From the NCBI GenBank assembly GCA_016199835.1, contig JACQFX010000042.1, positions 1 through 47,149 of the forward strand: a stretch of DNA of 47,149 nucleotides. The letters are read 5' to 3'. The first letter of the stretch is position 1; every line of letters starts with the position of its first letter. The notes below the pieces were generated by a model, which was given only the letters and a program-made list of their open reading frames with translations, had not been told where the DNA came from and ran no database searches. The translations under genes were made by a program, and so were the position numbers. This DNA is from Nitrosomonadales bacterium. GTDB lineage: Bacteria; Pseudomonadota; Gammaproteobacteria; Burkholderiales; Gallionellaceae. Below are positions 1-8,098 of this stretch, piece after piece.

Positions 1-805
1 CCAACGCCAGCTCCTTGACGCTCATCGGCTGCCTTGCGGCAGTGCGCCGTGGCATCACCGGGGGTCGCCCCATGCCCTTGTAGCGCTTGGGTGGCAATGG
101 CTCCACGCCAGGAGGCCAGACCACTACTGCCGAGGTGATGCCAACCACATACAGCAGCTCCATGTCGCTCAAATTCCGGCGAAAGTCGGAGTCAATCCCG
201 TATCCCGCATCGGCAAGCACGCAGTGTTTGGGCGCACCCTCATCAAGCAAGTGTCTCAGTTGCTGCAATGCGATTTGCGGTTTCGTGGCAAATTCCACTT
301 CCTCTGGCACGCCAGCCTTCCTCCGGCGACCGGTGTCCTCAGCCCAGGAACGGGGCAAATACAGTTGCCACGCTACAGGCAAGCTGCCATCTTCACATGC
401 CAGCGATACGCTGACAGCAACTTGGCAGTTATCCTGTTTTCCTAGAACGCCGCAGTACTGGCGCGTCACACCTACCGAGTGGATGCCTTTCTTGGGAAAG
501 CCCGTATCGTCGATGATCCAGAAGCCGCCATCACTCATCTCCATATGCGGCACAACCCACTGAGCAACGCGGCGGAGCATCTGCTCGTCACTCCACTCGG
601 ATTTGGCAATAAAGTGATGCAAAGCTTGGTGCTTGGCGCTGGCATGCAGCGGATCCATTCGTGCTGCCATCGGCTCCACACTCTTACGCGATAGGGGCAA
701 CATCAGGCCCGTACAGTAGCCGCTGAGACCCGCGTGTCGATCCGCATGCCCAAGTTCTTGGGCAAGGTGCGTCAGATAGTGCTCGAATTCCTCGGATGCG
801 TCCAT
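1..805 (-). CDS. IS701-type DDE transposase, C-terminus cut by window edge
   Basis: This is the N-terminal 268 codons of a transposase that runs off the left edge with no stop; the frame is open throughout. It starts at the ATG read from 805. The first catalytic aspartate is in the motif WIIDDTGFPKKG (D99 or D100) and the second in LADAGYG (D199); the third acidic residue would lie outside the window. The pattern (DDTGFPKKG, then RQYCGVLGKQDNCQVAVS) is that of IS701-family enzymes, which move DNA by cut and paste. It lies in the same direction as the interrupted ygfX-like gene just upstream. Family assignment comes from motif recognition and I am fairly sure of it; whether the element is complete cannot be judged. 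Confidence 0.88.
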   Translation of the reverse strand, partial: MDASEEFEHYLTHLAQELGHADRHAGLSGYCTGLMLPLSRKSVEPMAARMDPLHASAKHQALHHFIAKSEWSDEQMLRRVAQWVVPHMEMSDGGFWIIDDTGFPKKGIHSVGVTRQYCGVLGKQDNCQVAVSVSLACEDGSLPVAWQLYLPRSWAEDTGRRRKAGVPEEVEFATKPQIALQQLRHLLDEGAPKHCVLADAGYGIDSDFRRNLSDMELLYVVGITSAVVVWPPGVEPLPPKRYKGMGRPPVMPRRTAARQPMSVKELAL

Positions 806-868
806 CAGCCCCCCCAACCAGTGAATAGCGACCACCGCATTATGCCTCAAGTTTTGTGACACAGTAAG
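1..868 (-). mobile_element. Insertion sequence (IS701-like), one end visible
   Basis: The element's 5' end must lie between the transposase start (805) and the point where the ygfX-like protein stops resembling its family (about 868). The minus-strand stretch TGTGTCACAAAACTTGAGG (about 848-866) is the likely terminal sequence. The exact end and the target duplication cannot be fixed, because the other end is outside the window. Confidence 0.6.
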
Positions 869-1163
869 AATAAGGCGTAACCAGGCTATCGCGCAACACC
901 TGGGCCATCACCTGTTGGCCACTGCGTGTGGTCAGCACGACTCTATCGCCGTCCAGCAACAGCGCCACGCCGGAATCCGGTGCAGACAGCCAGGCATCGC
1001 GCCGCAGGTGATATCCCAGGCTGCACAGAACCATGATGCCCAATGACGCTTGCGCCCAGACCGGCAATGCCAGTGGAAACAAAGCCGCCAGCGTTACGCC
1101 ATGCGCAGCGATCAATGCAGCGGCGAGATAACGCGAAGGGTGTATGGTGAATTGGCGCTGCAT
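840..1163 (-). pseudogene. ygfX: YgfX (CptA)-like inner-membrane protein, 3' end replaced by an insertion sequence
   Basis: The reading frame gives about 107 residues from ATG 1163; a TTG at 1181 is an alternative start. Two hydrophobic segments (about residues 13-50) are followed by YHLRRDAW and a cytoplasmic part ending QVLRDSLVTPY, which is the layout of the YgfX family (about 135 residues in E. coli). After VTPY the residues SYCVTKLEA do not fit the family and are probably read from the inserted element. YgfX homologues are small membrane proteins linked in E. coli to a disputed toxin role. It is the last gene of the cyclase/lipoprotein/kinase run, 32 bp after the kinase. Family recognition is moderate; the truncation is inferred from the adjoining transposase. 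Confidence 0.6.
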
Positions 1164-1195
1164 GGTCGATTTTGCCAGCAAGGTGCGCAGCAGGT

Positions 1196-2422
1196 TCAGG
1201 GAGTGAAAATCAGCACCATGCCTGCCAGCAGCAGCAGGACGATCATGACCAGCATCCAGTTGCTGACACTGGCAGGAGGATGCTCCTCCTCGACGGGCTG
1301 CACATTGGGCGTGACTGCGTAAGCCCCACTCTTGGGGCTGGGCGCGAGGGCAAGCTGCCTGAGCTCATCGGCGGTCGGATGAGCCATCTTGAAAGTGCTG
1401 GCAAGCCCTTCGACTGCGCTCGCGTTGGTCATCGCCGCGAGTCGCATCGTCGCGCCTGCCGAGTCGAAAGATTTGGACAAGCCCATGTTCACTTCAGGCT
1501 TTGCGTCCGCCGCCTCCGCATCGAACCTGGCGCCCATGGGAATCACGTCTGCCGGCGTATCGTGAGCCCGATGCGGGAACGGCTCTACCGCCGTTGCACG
1601 CGGCAGGATGTCGCGGCAAGCGCGCACATCCCGGACAAATTCAGTGGCATGCTGATAACGCTCATCCACATTCTTCGCCAGCGCCTTGGCGATGATGAAG
1701 TTAAGCATATCGGGTACGACTGGATTCAGCGAACTCGGGGGAGGCGGCACGGCATTCACTGTCTGGAACATGATGGCATTGATGTTCTCGCCAGCGAACG
1801 GAGGCTGGCTGGTGAGCATCTCGTACAGCATCACGCCTAGCGAAAAAATGTCCGATCGCTGGTCTATTTTCTTGCCCATCACCTGCTCCGGCGACATGTA
1901 CTTGGGCGAACCCAGGATCATGCCGGTTTGCGTGCGCACCGAGGATGACGCCATGCGCGCGATGCCGAAGTCGGTGATTTTCACATGCCCATCGCGGGTC
2001 ACCATGATGTTGGACGGTTTTACATCGCGATGCACGATGCCATGCTCATGCGCATAGGCCAGCCCCTGCCCCACCTGCGCCACGATGTCGAGCACCTGAT
2101 CGACCGACAGCTGCTGCCCGTCATCCAGAATATCGCGCAACTCGCGCCCTTGCAGGAATTCCATCGCGATATAGGCCACCTCTTCGGTCTTGCCCAGATC
2201 GTAAACGGTAACGATGTTGGGGTGGCTCAGGCGTCCAGCCGCCTTGGCTTCCTGATAGAAGCGCGCCTCATACTCTTCGCGCTCGTCCAGCGCCAGATTC
2301 AGGCTGATGGTCTTGATTGCGAGGATGCGATCTATCAGCGGATCACGCGCCTTATAGACAACACCCATCGCGCCCTGCCCGAGCTCGCTGATGATTTCAT
2401 ATCGTCCCAACTGCGTGATCAT
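1196..2422 (-). CDS. Membrane-anchored serine/threonine protein kinase
   Basis: A 408-residue Hanks-type kinase. The glycine loop is GQGAMG (15-20), the ATP lysine is K37 in LAIKTI, the helix C glutamate is in FYQEAK (about 58), the catalytic loop is HRDVKPSN (131-138), the metal motif DFG is at 151-153 and the activation segment ends at SPEQ. All catalytic residues are present, so it should be active. A low-complexity linker follows, with one membrane helix at the very C-terminus (about 384-405) and only three residues beyond it. The kinase is therefore cytoplasmic with no extracellular sensor domain. It follows the TssQ-like lipoprotein by 23 bp and the cyclase further upstream in an apparent operon. 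Its substrate is unknown; the neighbours suggest an envelope-linked signalling role. Confidence 0.93.
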   Translation of the reverse strand: MITQLGRYEIISELGQGAMGVVYKARDPLIDRILAIKTISLNLALDEREEYEARFYQEAKAAGRLSHPNIVTVYDLGKTEEVAYIAMEFLQGRELRDILDDGQQLSVDQVLDIVAQVGQGLAYAHEHGIVHRDVKPSNIMVTRDGHVKITDFGIARMASSSVRTQTGMILGSPKYMSPEQVMGKKIDQRSDIFSLGVMLYEMLTSQPPFAGENINAIMFQTVNAVPPPPSSLNPVVPDMLNFIIAKALAKNVDERYQHATEFVRDVRACRDILPRATAVEPFPHRAHDTPADVIPMGARFDAEAADAKPEVNMGLSKSFDSAGATMRLAAMTNASAVEGLASTFKMAHPTADELRQLALAPSPKSGAYAVTPNVQPVEEEHPPASVSNWMLVMIVLLLLAGMVLIFTP

Positions 2423-2445
2423 GATCGTCGTCTGCTGTGCCTGGA

Positions 2446-2826
2446 TTATTTTGCGAGTCTGGCCTTCTCACTGCGGAACACCGGCCCCCACACGGGATGT
2501 CCCGCCTCGGCTGGCTTCAGGTCGAACCCCGGATCGATCTCAAGTACCTTCCTGAATTCGTCGCGACACTGCTTCTCGCGATTGGAGACACAGTCGATAA
2601 AGGCCAGATATTTGTGCGCGATCACCAGATCGCTCTTGCTGCTCAAACCATCCTTGAGCGCATCCTTCAGGGATTCCGTCGCAGCCGCGTAGTCCCCTTC
2701 CTCATAATTCTTTACGCCCGCAGCAAAATCCTGGCTGGCATGATCTTTCTTGAATAATTTCGTACCGCAAGCGCCTAATAATAACGAGGCTAGTGCAACA
2801 ACCAGCATCAAGCGAATACCTGACAT
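2446..2826 (-). CDS. TssQ-like lipoprotein with TPR-type helices
   Basis: A 126-residue lipoprotein precursor. The signal peptide ends in a lipobox, LLGAC, with the lipidated cysteine at position 20, and the next residues (GTK) do not call for inner-membrane retention, so an outer-membrane location is likely. The mature part has a tetratricopeptide-like pattern (FAAGVKNYEEGDYAAATESL) and the family-typical stretches AHKYLAFIDCVSNREKQC and AEAGHPVWGPVFRS. These resemble lipoproteins named TssQ that accompany some type VI secretion systems. No other T6SS gene is present here; the partners are a cyclase 9 bp upstream and a kinase 23 bp downstream. The lipoprotein call is firm; the TssQ name is by recognition only. 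Confidence 0.75.
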   Translation of the reverse strand: MSGIRLMLVVALASLLLGACGTKLFKKDHASQDFAAGVKNYEEGDYAAATESLKDALKDGLSSKSDLVIAHKYLAFIDCVSNREKQCRDEFRKVLEIDPGFDLKPAEAGHPVWGPVFRSEKARLAK

Positions 2827-2835
2827 CCCGAACTC

Positions 2836-4092
2836 CTAATTAGCGAACTTATATTTGATTTTTATTTTACCACCCGCCTTAAGCTGCACATTCTGCCGAT
2901 AGGTCGGAAAGCTGGTGTTGAATATCTCTATCACATGCTTTCCCGGCGTCACTTTCAATTCCTCCAGCGGCGGGCTGATGCCCTGGATTTTACCATCCAG
3001 ATAAATCTCCCCCCAAGGCGTAACCGCTATACTTATCTGCGCCGTGGCGGCAGGCTTGGCCACGGCGCCTGCTTTGGGCGCATGCGGGTTCTTCTGCACA
3101 ACCGATTTTTTCGGCGTAGCCGATGCCTGTTTGCCCGCCTCCCGGGCAGGCTGTACGGTTTTCGGCTTCTGCGCTGCCACACTCCCGTTCTTGGGGGGCG
3201 CCGCCATGATCTCATTCTTTTTCGGAGTGGGCGCAACGACCTGCGCCACCAGCGGCTCAGGCGCTGGTTTCTTCACTGCCGGCGGCAAAGCCGGAACTTC
3301 AGAAACCACATGCTCACTGCTGGCGCCGGGGCGCGCCTTGGCTTCCACGCGGGGGGCGGGCGCATCAGGGGAAGTGGCGATCTTTACTCCCGCCAGGATC
3401 AGAAAAACCAGCGCGGCGAGAGCGGTCACGACATACAACACACGATGCAGAACGCTCGCATTCCGGTATAAGCCCAGTGTGCGTTGCGCCCATTCTCGTG
3501 CATCTCCAAGCCCAACTTTCCCCGTCCTTATCCGCACCACGGCGGCATCGTCAACCTGTGCAATGGCGTAGATCTCATGCTCACGCACATGCTTGTCGGT
3601 GCGCGAGCCACGCGAGTGAAACAGGCCGGCATATTCATGCGACAAACGCGACACCGCATCGAAATACGAGCGCGAGGTCAGTATCTGTCCGGGCTGGGCA
3701 AAGCCCATGATGCGCTGCGCCACATTGATGCCGTCGCCGACGATATTGGGCTGTCCGTTGATATCCTTGATCAGGCGCACCGGGCCGAGGTTGATGCCCA
3801 TACACATCCGCAATGGATGTTCCGTATCCTTGTCTTCATTGAGCAAGCAAGCGCGCAAGGCCAGAGCCACCTTGATGGCATCTTCGACATCCCCAAGAAA
3901 ACTGATCGCCGCACCATCACCGGTATCCAGAATGATGCGGTCGTTGATCGGCACATCATGGATGGCGGATGCCAGAAATGCATTCAAGCGCTTCTTCAAG
4001 GCGATCTGCCCTGAAACCGGTTTCTTGGAATATTCCACGATATCCAGAAACAGCACACTGCACATCACAGTCTTATTTCCGTGCTGCTCCAT
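2836..4092 (-). CDS. Class III adenylate/guanylate cyclase with C-terminal PEGA-like domain
   Basis: A 418-residue protein. Residues 1-185 form a class III nucleotide cyclase domain: the first metal aspartate is in LFLDIVEYSK (D17), the second in LDTGDGAAISF (D59), and MGINLGPVRL and GDGINVAQRIM follow as in the family. A membrane helix lies at about 214-237, then a proline/alanine/lysine-rich linker, then a roughly 65-residue C-terminal domain (WGEIYLDGKIQG, TPGKHVIEIFN) resembling the PEGA fold found at bacterial surfaces. The cyclase half is thus cytoplasmic and the PEGA half periplasmic. It leads a minus-strand operon with a lipoprotein and a kinase. The product (cAMP or cGMP) cannot be told from sequence with confidence. 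Confidence 0.88.
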   Translation of the reverse strand: MEQHGNKTVMCSVLFLDIVEYSKKPVSGQIALKKRLNAFLASAIHDVPINDRIILDTGDGAAISFLGDVEDAIKVALALRACLLNEDKDTEHPLRMCMGINLGPVRLIKDINGQPNIVGDGINVAQRIMGFAQPGQILTSRSYFDAVSRLSHEYAGLFHSRGSRTDKHVREHEIYAIAQVDDAAVVRIRTGKVGLGDAREWAQRTLGLYRNASVLHRVLYVVTALAALVFLILAGVKIATSPDAPAPRVEAKARPGASSEHVVSEVPALPPAVKKPAPEPLVAQVVAPTPKKNEIMAAPPKNGSVAAQKPKTVQPAREAGKQASATPKKSVVQKNPHAPKAGAVAKPAATAQISIAVTPWGEIYLDGKIQGISPPLEELKVTPGKHVIEIFNTSFPTYRQNVQLKAGGKIKIKYKFAN

Positions 4093-4145
4093 TCAATTCT
4101 GTCCCATGTATTTGGCGTGTCGTATTGTAACGTTAATGCGCGGGG

Positions 4146-5123
4146 TTAAGCCTGGCCGCGAGTTTTTACTTTACTGCGCGACGCCCCAGCCCTGCTGCGC
4201 GGAGGAGATACAGGTGCATCTTTCTGCTTGCCTTGATAATCCTGCTTGCCTTGATAACCCTGCTTGCCTTGATAACCCGACCCGGACTTGCCCGCATGGC
4301 GAGATTTCGCAATCTTTCCGCGTCCGGGGCTGTCCGCAAGCTGGCGCGGTGAAAGCTGCGGGACGGTACACGTTTCCATGCCGGCCCAATCAAGTATCGC
4401 ATTCACCTCGCCCGCCCCGAGCTCGGCCAGCATGCCACGCTTCAGGCGCGGCGGCAGATGCACAAGGCCGAAACGCACGCGCATTAAACGGCTCACCGGC
4501 AGCCCCAGCGCCTCGAAGGTACGGCGCACCACGCGGTTGCGGCCTTCTTTCAGGATCAAGCGATACCAGTGGTTATAGCCCTCGCCGCCTTCATCCAGCA
4601 GCGTCTCGAACTTCACCGGCCCGTCGTCCAGTTCGATGCCGTCCTTGAGCATCTGCTTCATCTGCGCCTCAGTCATGCTGCCCTGCACGCGCACTGCATA
4701 TTCGCGCTCGACCTCGAAACGCGGGTGCATCAGACGGTTGGCCAGATCGCCCGAAGTCGTAAAAATCAGCAGGCCGCTGGTATTAAAATCCAGCCGTCCG
4801 ATCGCGATCCATTTCTGTCCGCGCACCTTGGGCAGTTTGTCGAACACGCTGGCGCGCTTTTCCGGGTCGTCGCGGCTGACGATCTCGCCTTCCTGCTTGT
4901 GGTACAGCAGCACACGCGGCATATCTTCGCCCGGCGCCTTGACCTGCACCGCGCGCTTATCGGCGCGCACCACGTCGCCCTCTACCACGCGCATGCCCAG
5001 CGTCGCCACCTCGCCGTTCACCGTCACGCGCCCGGCGGCAATCCACTCCTCCATCTCGCGGCGCGAGCCAACACCGGCCTGCGCCAGCACTTTTTGCAAT
5101 CGTTCGCCCTGTTGTTCAGTCAT
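4146..5123 (-). CDS. rluB: 23S rRNA pseudouridine synthase RluB
   Basis: RluB makes pseudouridine 2605 of 23S rRNA during assembly of the large ribosomal subunit. The 325-residue protein starts with an S4 RNA-binding domain (about 5-60, LQKVLAQAGVGSRREMEEW), followed by the catalytic domain with the nucleophile D112 in IGRLDFNTSGLLIF and the family motif EGRNRVVRRTFEALG. I chose ATG 5123 because it begins directly at the S4 domain; the frame stays open upstream, but there it runs through a dispersed repeat and overlaps recR. The C-terminal tail (about 275-325) is basic and contains three YQGKQ repeats. It is the last gene of the dnaX-ybaB-recR-rluB run. Confidence 0.95.
   Translation of the reverse strand: MTEQQGERLQKVLAQAGVGSRREMEEWIAAGRVTVNGEVATLGMRVVEGDVVRADKRAVQVKAPGEDMPRVLLYHKQEGEIVSRDDPEKRASVFDKLPKVRGQKWIAIGRLDFNTSGLLIFTTSGDLANRLMHPRFEVEREYAVRVQGSMTEAQMKQMLKDGIELDDGPVKFETLLDEGGEGYNHWYRLILKEGRNRVVRRTFEALGLPVSRLMRVRFGLVHLPPRLKRGMLAELGAGEVNAILDWAGMETCTVPQLSPRQLADSPGRGKIAKSRHAGKSGSGYQGKQGYQGKQDYQGKQKDAPVSPPRSRAGASRSKVKTRGQA
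4225..4278 (-). repeat. Three tandem 18-bp units in rluB tail
   Basis: Three consecutive 18-bp units, nearly identical (TGCTTGCCTTGATAAYCC on the plus strand), encode the repeated YQGKQ(G/D) residues of the basic RluB tail. The copy number may vary between strains by slippage without shifting the frame. Confidence 0.9.
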
Positions 5124-5135
5124 GCCAAGTACCCT

Positions 5136-5188
5136 GTAGGTCGGGCTCTGCCCGACATGCGCTTTGGCGGGCAGAGCCCGCCCTACGA
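5136..5188. repeat. Palindromic dispersed repeat, copy 1 of the GTAGGTCGGGC family
   Basis: Two short hairpins side by side, GTCGGGC-TCT-GCCCGAC and GGCGGGC-AGA-GCCCGCC, are enclosed by GTAGG and CCTAC. It lies between the recR stop and the rluB start. Related copies are at 5802-5850 and 13742-13787. The layout resembles REP-type intergenic repeats mobilised by TnpA-REP transposases; none is encoded here. Confidence 0.88.
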
Positions 5189-5193
5189 AATCG

Positions 5194-5793
5194 TTATTCG
5201 GAAAACACCCGCCGCTCCAGAACCGCCTGCGCCAGCGTGCCGCTATCCACATGTTCCAGTTCGCCGCCCACCGGCAGGCCGCGCGCAATGCGCGACACCT
5301 TGATGCCCTGCGCATTCAGCAAGGTGGAGAGATAATGCGCGGTCGCTTCTCCCTCGACCGTGAAATTCGTAGCGAGTATCACCTCGCACGGCTGTTCCTG
5401 CGCGCGTCTGACCAGCCGTTCCAGATGAAGTTCGCGCGCGCCGATACCATCCAGTGGCGACAGCCTGCCCATCAGCACAAAATACATGCCGCGATAACAT
5501 TGTGCCTGCTCCATCATCAGCAGGTCCGCCGGCATCTCCACCACGCACAGCAGACCCGCATCGCGCTTGTGCGAACGGCACAGCACGCACACTTCCTCTT
5601 CGGAAAAATTATTGCACTTGGCGCAATGCCGGATGCTCTCTACTGCATGGCCTAGCGTATGCGCCAGACGCAACGCGCCGGGCTTGTCGCGCTGCAACAG
5701 GTGATAAGCCATGCGCTGCGCCGACTTCGGCCCGACGCCAGGCAAACAGCGCAGGGCGGCGATCAGGTCTTCGAGGCTGGAAGGCGTATTCAT
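5194..5793 (-). CDS. recR: Recombination mediator protein RecR
   Basis: RecR works with RecO (and RecF) to load RecA on gapped DNA. The 199-residue length is normal for the family. Residues 1-50 hold the helix-hairpin-helix region ([20 protein letters not shown]), then a four-cysteine zinc site (C57, C60, C69, C72), then the Toprim domain ([13 protein letters not shown]) and the C-terminal Walker-B-like part ([16 protein letters not shown]). It follows ybaB in the classic dnaX-ybaB-recR order, with a dispersed repeat between them. Confidence 0.97.
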   Translation of the reverse strand: MNTPSSLEDLIAALRCLPGVGPKSAQRMAYHLLQRDKPGALRLAHTLGHAVESIRHCAKCNNFSEEEVCVLCRSHKRDAGLLCVVEMPADLLMMEQAQCYRGMYFVLMGRLSPLDGIGARELHLERLVRRAQEQPCEVILATNFTVEGEATAHYLSTLLNAQGIKVSRIARGLPVGGELEHVDSGTLAQAVLERRVFSE

Positions 5794-5801
5794 TTGTTCA
5801 T

Positions 5802-5850
5802 GTAGGTCGGGCTATGCCCGACGTTTTGGCGGGCGGAGCCCGCCCTACGA
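5802..5850. repeat. Palindromic dispersed repeat, copy 2
   Basis: Same build as the copy at 5136-5188: GTCGGGC-TAT-GCCCGAC followed by GGCGGGC-GGA-GCCCGCC, bounded by GTAGG and CCTACGA. It fills the gap between the ybaB stop and the recR start, so both recR borders carry this repeat. Confidence 0.88.
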
Positions 5851-5852
5851 AT

Positions 5853-6179
5853 TCAAAAAGGCAGATTCATGCCGGGCGGCAGGTTCATGCCTGCGGTGAA
5901 GCCGCTCATGCGTTTCTGGCTCACAGCCTCGGCCTGTTTCACCGCATCGTTCATCGCAGCCGCGATCAGGTCTTCCAGCATCTCCTTGTCGTCGGACAAC
6001 AAACTGTCGGCAATCTGCACACGGCGCACGTCGTGTGCGCAGGTCATGGTCACTTTCACCAGACCGGAACCCGCCTGGCCTTCGACCTCGACCGTCGCCA
6101 GCTCGGCTTGCGCCTTCTTCATGTTCGCCTGCATCTGTTGCGCCTGCTTCATCAGCCCGGCCAATCCACCCTTCATCAT
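5853..6179 (-). CDS. ybaB: YbaB/EbfC family nucleoid-associated protein
   Basis: A 108-residue DNA-binding protein of the YbaB/EbfC family, which forms dimers and binds DNA with little sequence preference. The N-terminal helix is methionine- and glutamine-rich ([16 protein letters not shown]), followed by [17 protein letters not shown] and the C-terminal helix [15 protein letters not shown], all family-typical. It sits 15 bp after dnaX and ahead of recR, its conserved place in proteobacteria. The final residues repeat PPGMNLP, a harmless tail. Confidence 0.94.
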   Translation of the reverse strand: MMKGGLAGLMKQAQQMQANMKKAQAELATVEVEGQAGSGLVKVTMTCAHDVRRVQIADSLLSDDKEMLEDLIAAAMNDAVKQAEAVSQKRMSGFTAGMNLPPGMNLPF

Positions 6180-6194
6180 CTTTGCTTACTCCCG

Positions 6195-7805
6195 CTATAT
6201 TGGTTTGATGGAATCTTCTATCAGTTGCGCGCCCAACTGCGTCTGCGCCTCGCGCACGAACGAGTCCTGCGTGATCGCCGCCACGGCTTCCTGCTGGCGC
6301 GATTGTTTCGCATACTGCTCGACGGCAGCCGGTGTAATCGCGTTGCCCGCCCCCACCGTCACGGTCAGTTTTATCGGCTGCACGAAATAATCGCTGAGCG
6401 CAGCCTGCAATTTATCCAGCGCGATCCTGTTGCTCTGCAAATGCTTATGCTGTGGCGCAAGGTTCAGCGTGATGCGCCCCTCGGCAAAATTTTCCAGCGT
6501 GCAATTTTTGGCCAGCTCCTTTGCCCCGCCCTGCACATTCAATTGCGCCATCAGGGTATTCCAGTCGAGCGACGCGGAAGAAGTGGCCACCGGTTTCGCC
6601 GCCACGGTTTCCGTTACCGTTTCCGCCGCCTGCAATGGTTTTGCCGCTGGCGCAGCAGTGGCAGCCGCCAGCGACAAAACCCGCTCAGGCACAGGCCGCA
6701 CGGCCTGTGCCTGAGCGCCCGCCGGCATGAAGGCCAGCATGCGCAACAGCGTCATGGTGAACCCGGCGTATTCGTCGGGTGCGAGGTCTATCTCGTTGCG
6801 CCCGTGGATGGCGATCTGGTAGAACAGTTGCAAATCTTCCGCGCTGAATTGTTGCGCGAGTTCCAGCAGGCGCGCGCGTTCCGGCTCGTCTTCGGCAATG
6901 GCTTGCGGCACGGTCTGCGCGAGTGCGATGCGATGCAGCAAGGTCGCCAGGTCCTGCAAGGCAGCATCGAACGCCAGGCTGCGCATTGCCATGTCGTCGG
7001 CGATACGCAACAGTCCTGCGCCGTCGCGTGCCTGCAAGGTTTGCAGCAAGCCGAACAAATAGCTCTGGTCTATCGCGCCCAGCATGTTGCGCACCGTGGC
7101 TTCGTCCACCTTCGAATCGGAATAGGCGATGGCCTGATCCAGCAGGCTCAGCGCATCGCGCATGCTGCCCTGCGCCGCGCGCGACAGCAGCGCGAGCGCG
7201 CCGTGCTCGGACGGAATATTTTCCTGCCCCAGCACATATTGCAGATGCGCGAGTATCAAAGCGGGCGGCAACTGCTTCAGGTTGAATTGCAGGCAGCGCG
7301 ATAGCACGGTGACGGGTATCTTCTGCGGGTCGGTGGTGGCGAGGATGAATTTCACATGCGCGGGCGGCTCTTCCAGCGTCTTCAACATCGCGTTGAACGC
7401 CGGCTTCGACAGCATGTGTACTTCGTCTATGATGTAGACCTTGAATCGCCCGCTGGTCGGCGAATACAGCGCACTCTCCAGCAGTTCGCGCATGTTATCG
7501 ATGCCCGTAGTTGACGCCGCATCTATTTCGATCAAGTCGATGAAACGCCCGCTGTCGATCTCGGTGCAGGCGCTGCACACGCCGCACGGCGTGGCCGTGA
7601 CGCCGTTAACGCAGTTCAGGGATTTGGCGAAAATGCGCGCGATGGTGGTCTTGCCCACGCCGCGCGTGCCGGTGAATAAATAGGCGTGATGCAAACGGTT
7701 CTGCGCCAGCGCATTGCCCAGCGCCTGCACGACATGCTCCTGCCCCGCCAGTTGCGCGAAGGTCTTGGGCCGCCATTTGCGCGCTAGAACAGAAGTTGCA
7801 GACAA
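6195..7805 (-). CDS. dnaX: DNA polymerase III subunit tau (DnaX)
   Basis: The clamp-loader ATPase of the replicative polymerase, 536 residues. The Walker A motif GTRGVGKTT is at 46-54, a zinc module uses C65, C74, C77 and C80, Walker B IIDEVH is at about 125-130, and the sensor region ILATTDPQKIPVTVLSRC follows. After the AAA+ part come an alanine-rich linker (about 375-410) and the tau-specific C-terminal domain. I saw no A-rich slippery site of the kind that makes the gamma form in E. coli, so only tau is predicted. It lies directly downstream of the 4.5S RNA gene and upstream of ybaB and recR. Confidence 0.97.
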   Translation of the reverse strand: MSATSVLARKWRPKTFAQLAGQEHVVQALGNALAQNRLHHAYLFTGTRGVGKTTIARIFAKSLNCVNGVTATPCGVCSACTEIDSGRFIDLIEIDAASTTGIDNMRELLESALYSPTSGRFKVYIIDEVHMLSKPAFNAMLKTLEEPPAHVKFILATTDPQKIPVTVLSRCLQFNLKQLPPALILAHLQYVLGQENIPSEHGALALLSRAAQGSMRDALSLLDQAIAYSDSKVDEATVRNMLGAIDQSYLFGLLQTLQARDGAGLLRIADDMAMRSLAFDAALQDLATLLHRIALAQTVPQAIAEDEPERARLLELAQQFSAEDLQLFYQIAIHGRNEIDLAPDEYAGFTMTLLRMLAFMPAGAQAQAVRPVPERVLSLAAATAAPAAKPLQAAETVTETVAAKPVATSSASLDWNTLMAQLNVQGGAKELAKNCTLENFAEGRITLNLAPQHKHLQSNRIALDKLQAALSDYFVQPIKLTVTVGAGNAITPAAVEQYAKQSRQQEAVAAITQDSFVREAQTQLGAQLIEDSIKPI

Positions 7806-7835
7806 GTTTCAGTCCACCTAAAAAAACCAAACCGG

Positions 7836-7862
7836 AAAAGACAGCAGGGGTCGCGCCCCTGC
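7836..7862 (-). terminator. Rho-independent terminator of ffs
   Basis: On the minus strand the stem GCAGGGG-CGCGA-CCCCTGC (7844-7862) is followed by TGTCTTTT. It lies a few bases beyond the 3' end of the 4.5S RNA and before dnaX, so it should end the RNA and separate it from dnaX. Confidence 0.85.
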
Positions 7863-7870
7863 CTCAAAAA

Positions 7871-7968
7871 GGAGGCGAGCCTTGCCCCCGTCACTTGCTA
7901 AAGTAGTTTTGGCTGCTTCCTTCCGGACCTGACCAGGTGGACTACCAGGCAATGCGAGGAGACCCGCC
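7871..7968 (-). ncRNA. ffs: 4.5S RNA of the signal recognition particle
   Basis: The small SRP RNA, about 98 nt, which binds Ffh to target membrane proteins. The minus strand contains the conserved domain IV core GGTCAGGTCCGGAAGGAAGC (about 7915-7934), followed by AGCC, the hallmark of this RNA. The outer ends pair as GGCGGG with CTCGCC, giving the long hairpin, and a terminator follows. The ends are set by that pairing and may be off by a few bases. Confidence 0.96.
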
Positions 7969-8098
7969 AATTCGTAAATTCTGTAAAGCGTGTTCCACTA
8001 GAGGGCATGATAGACGAATCGCCAGGTAAAATCCACGCATGCCTGTCTAAACCCGCAACTAAAAGTGTAAAGTGCCGCCCTGGATTATGTTCCCGACC

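Noticed and set aside
5454-7304. A 616-codon plus-strand frame opposite recR, ybaB and dnaX.
   Set aside because: It is rich in histidine, arginine and glutamine and runs antisense to clear housekeeping genes; it is a composition shadow of GC-rich coding DNA.
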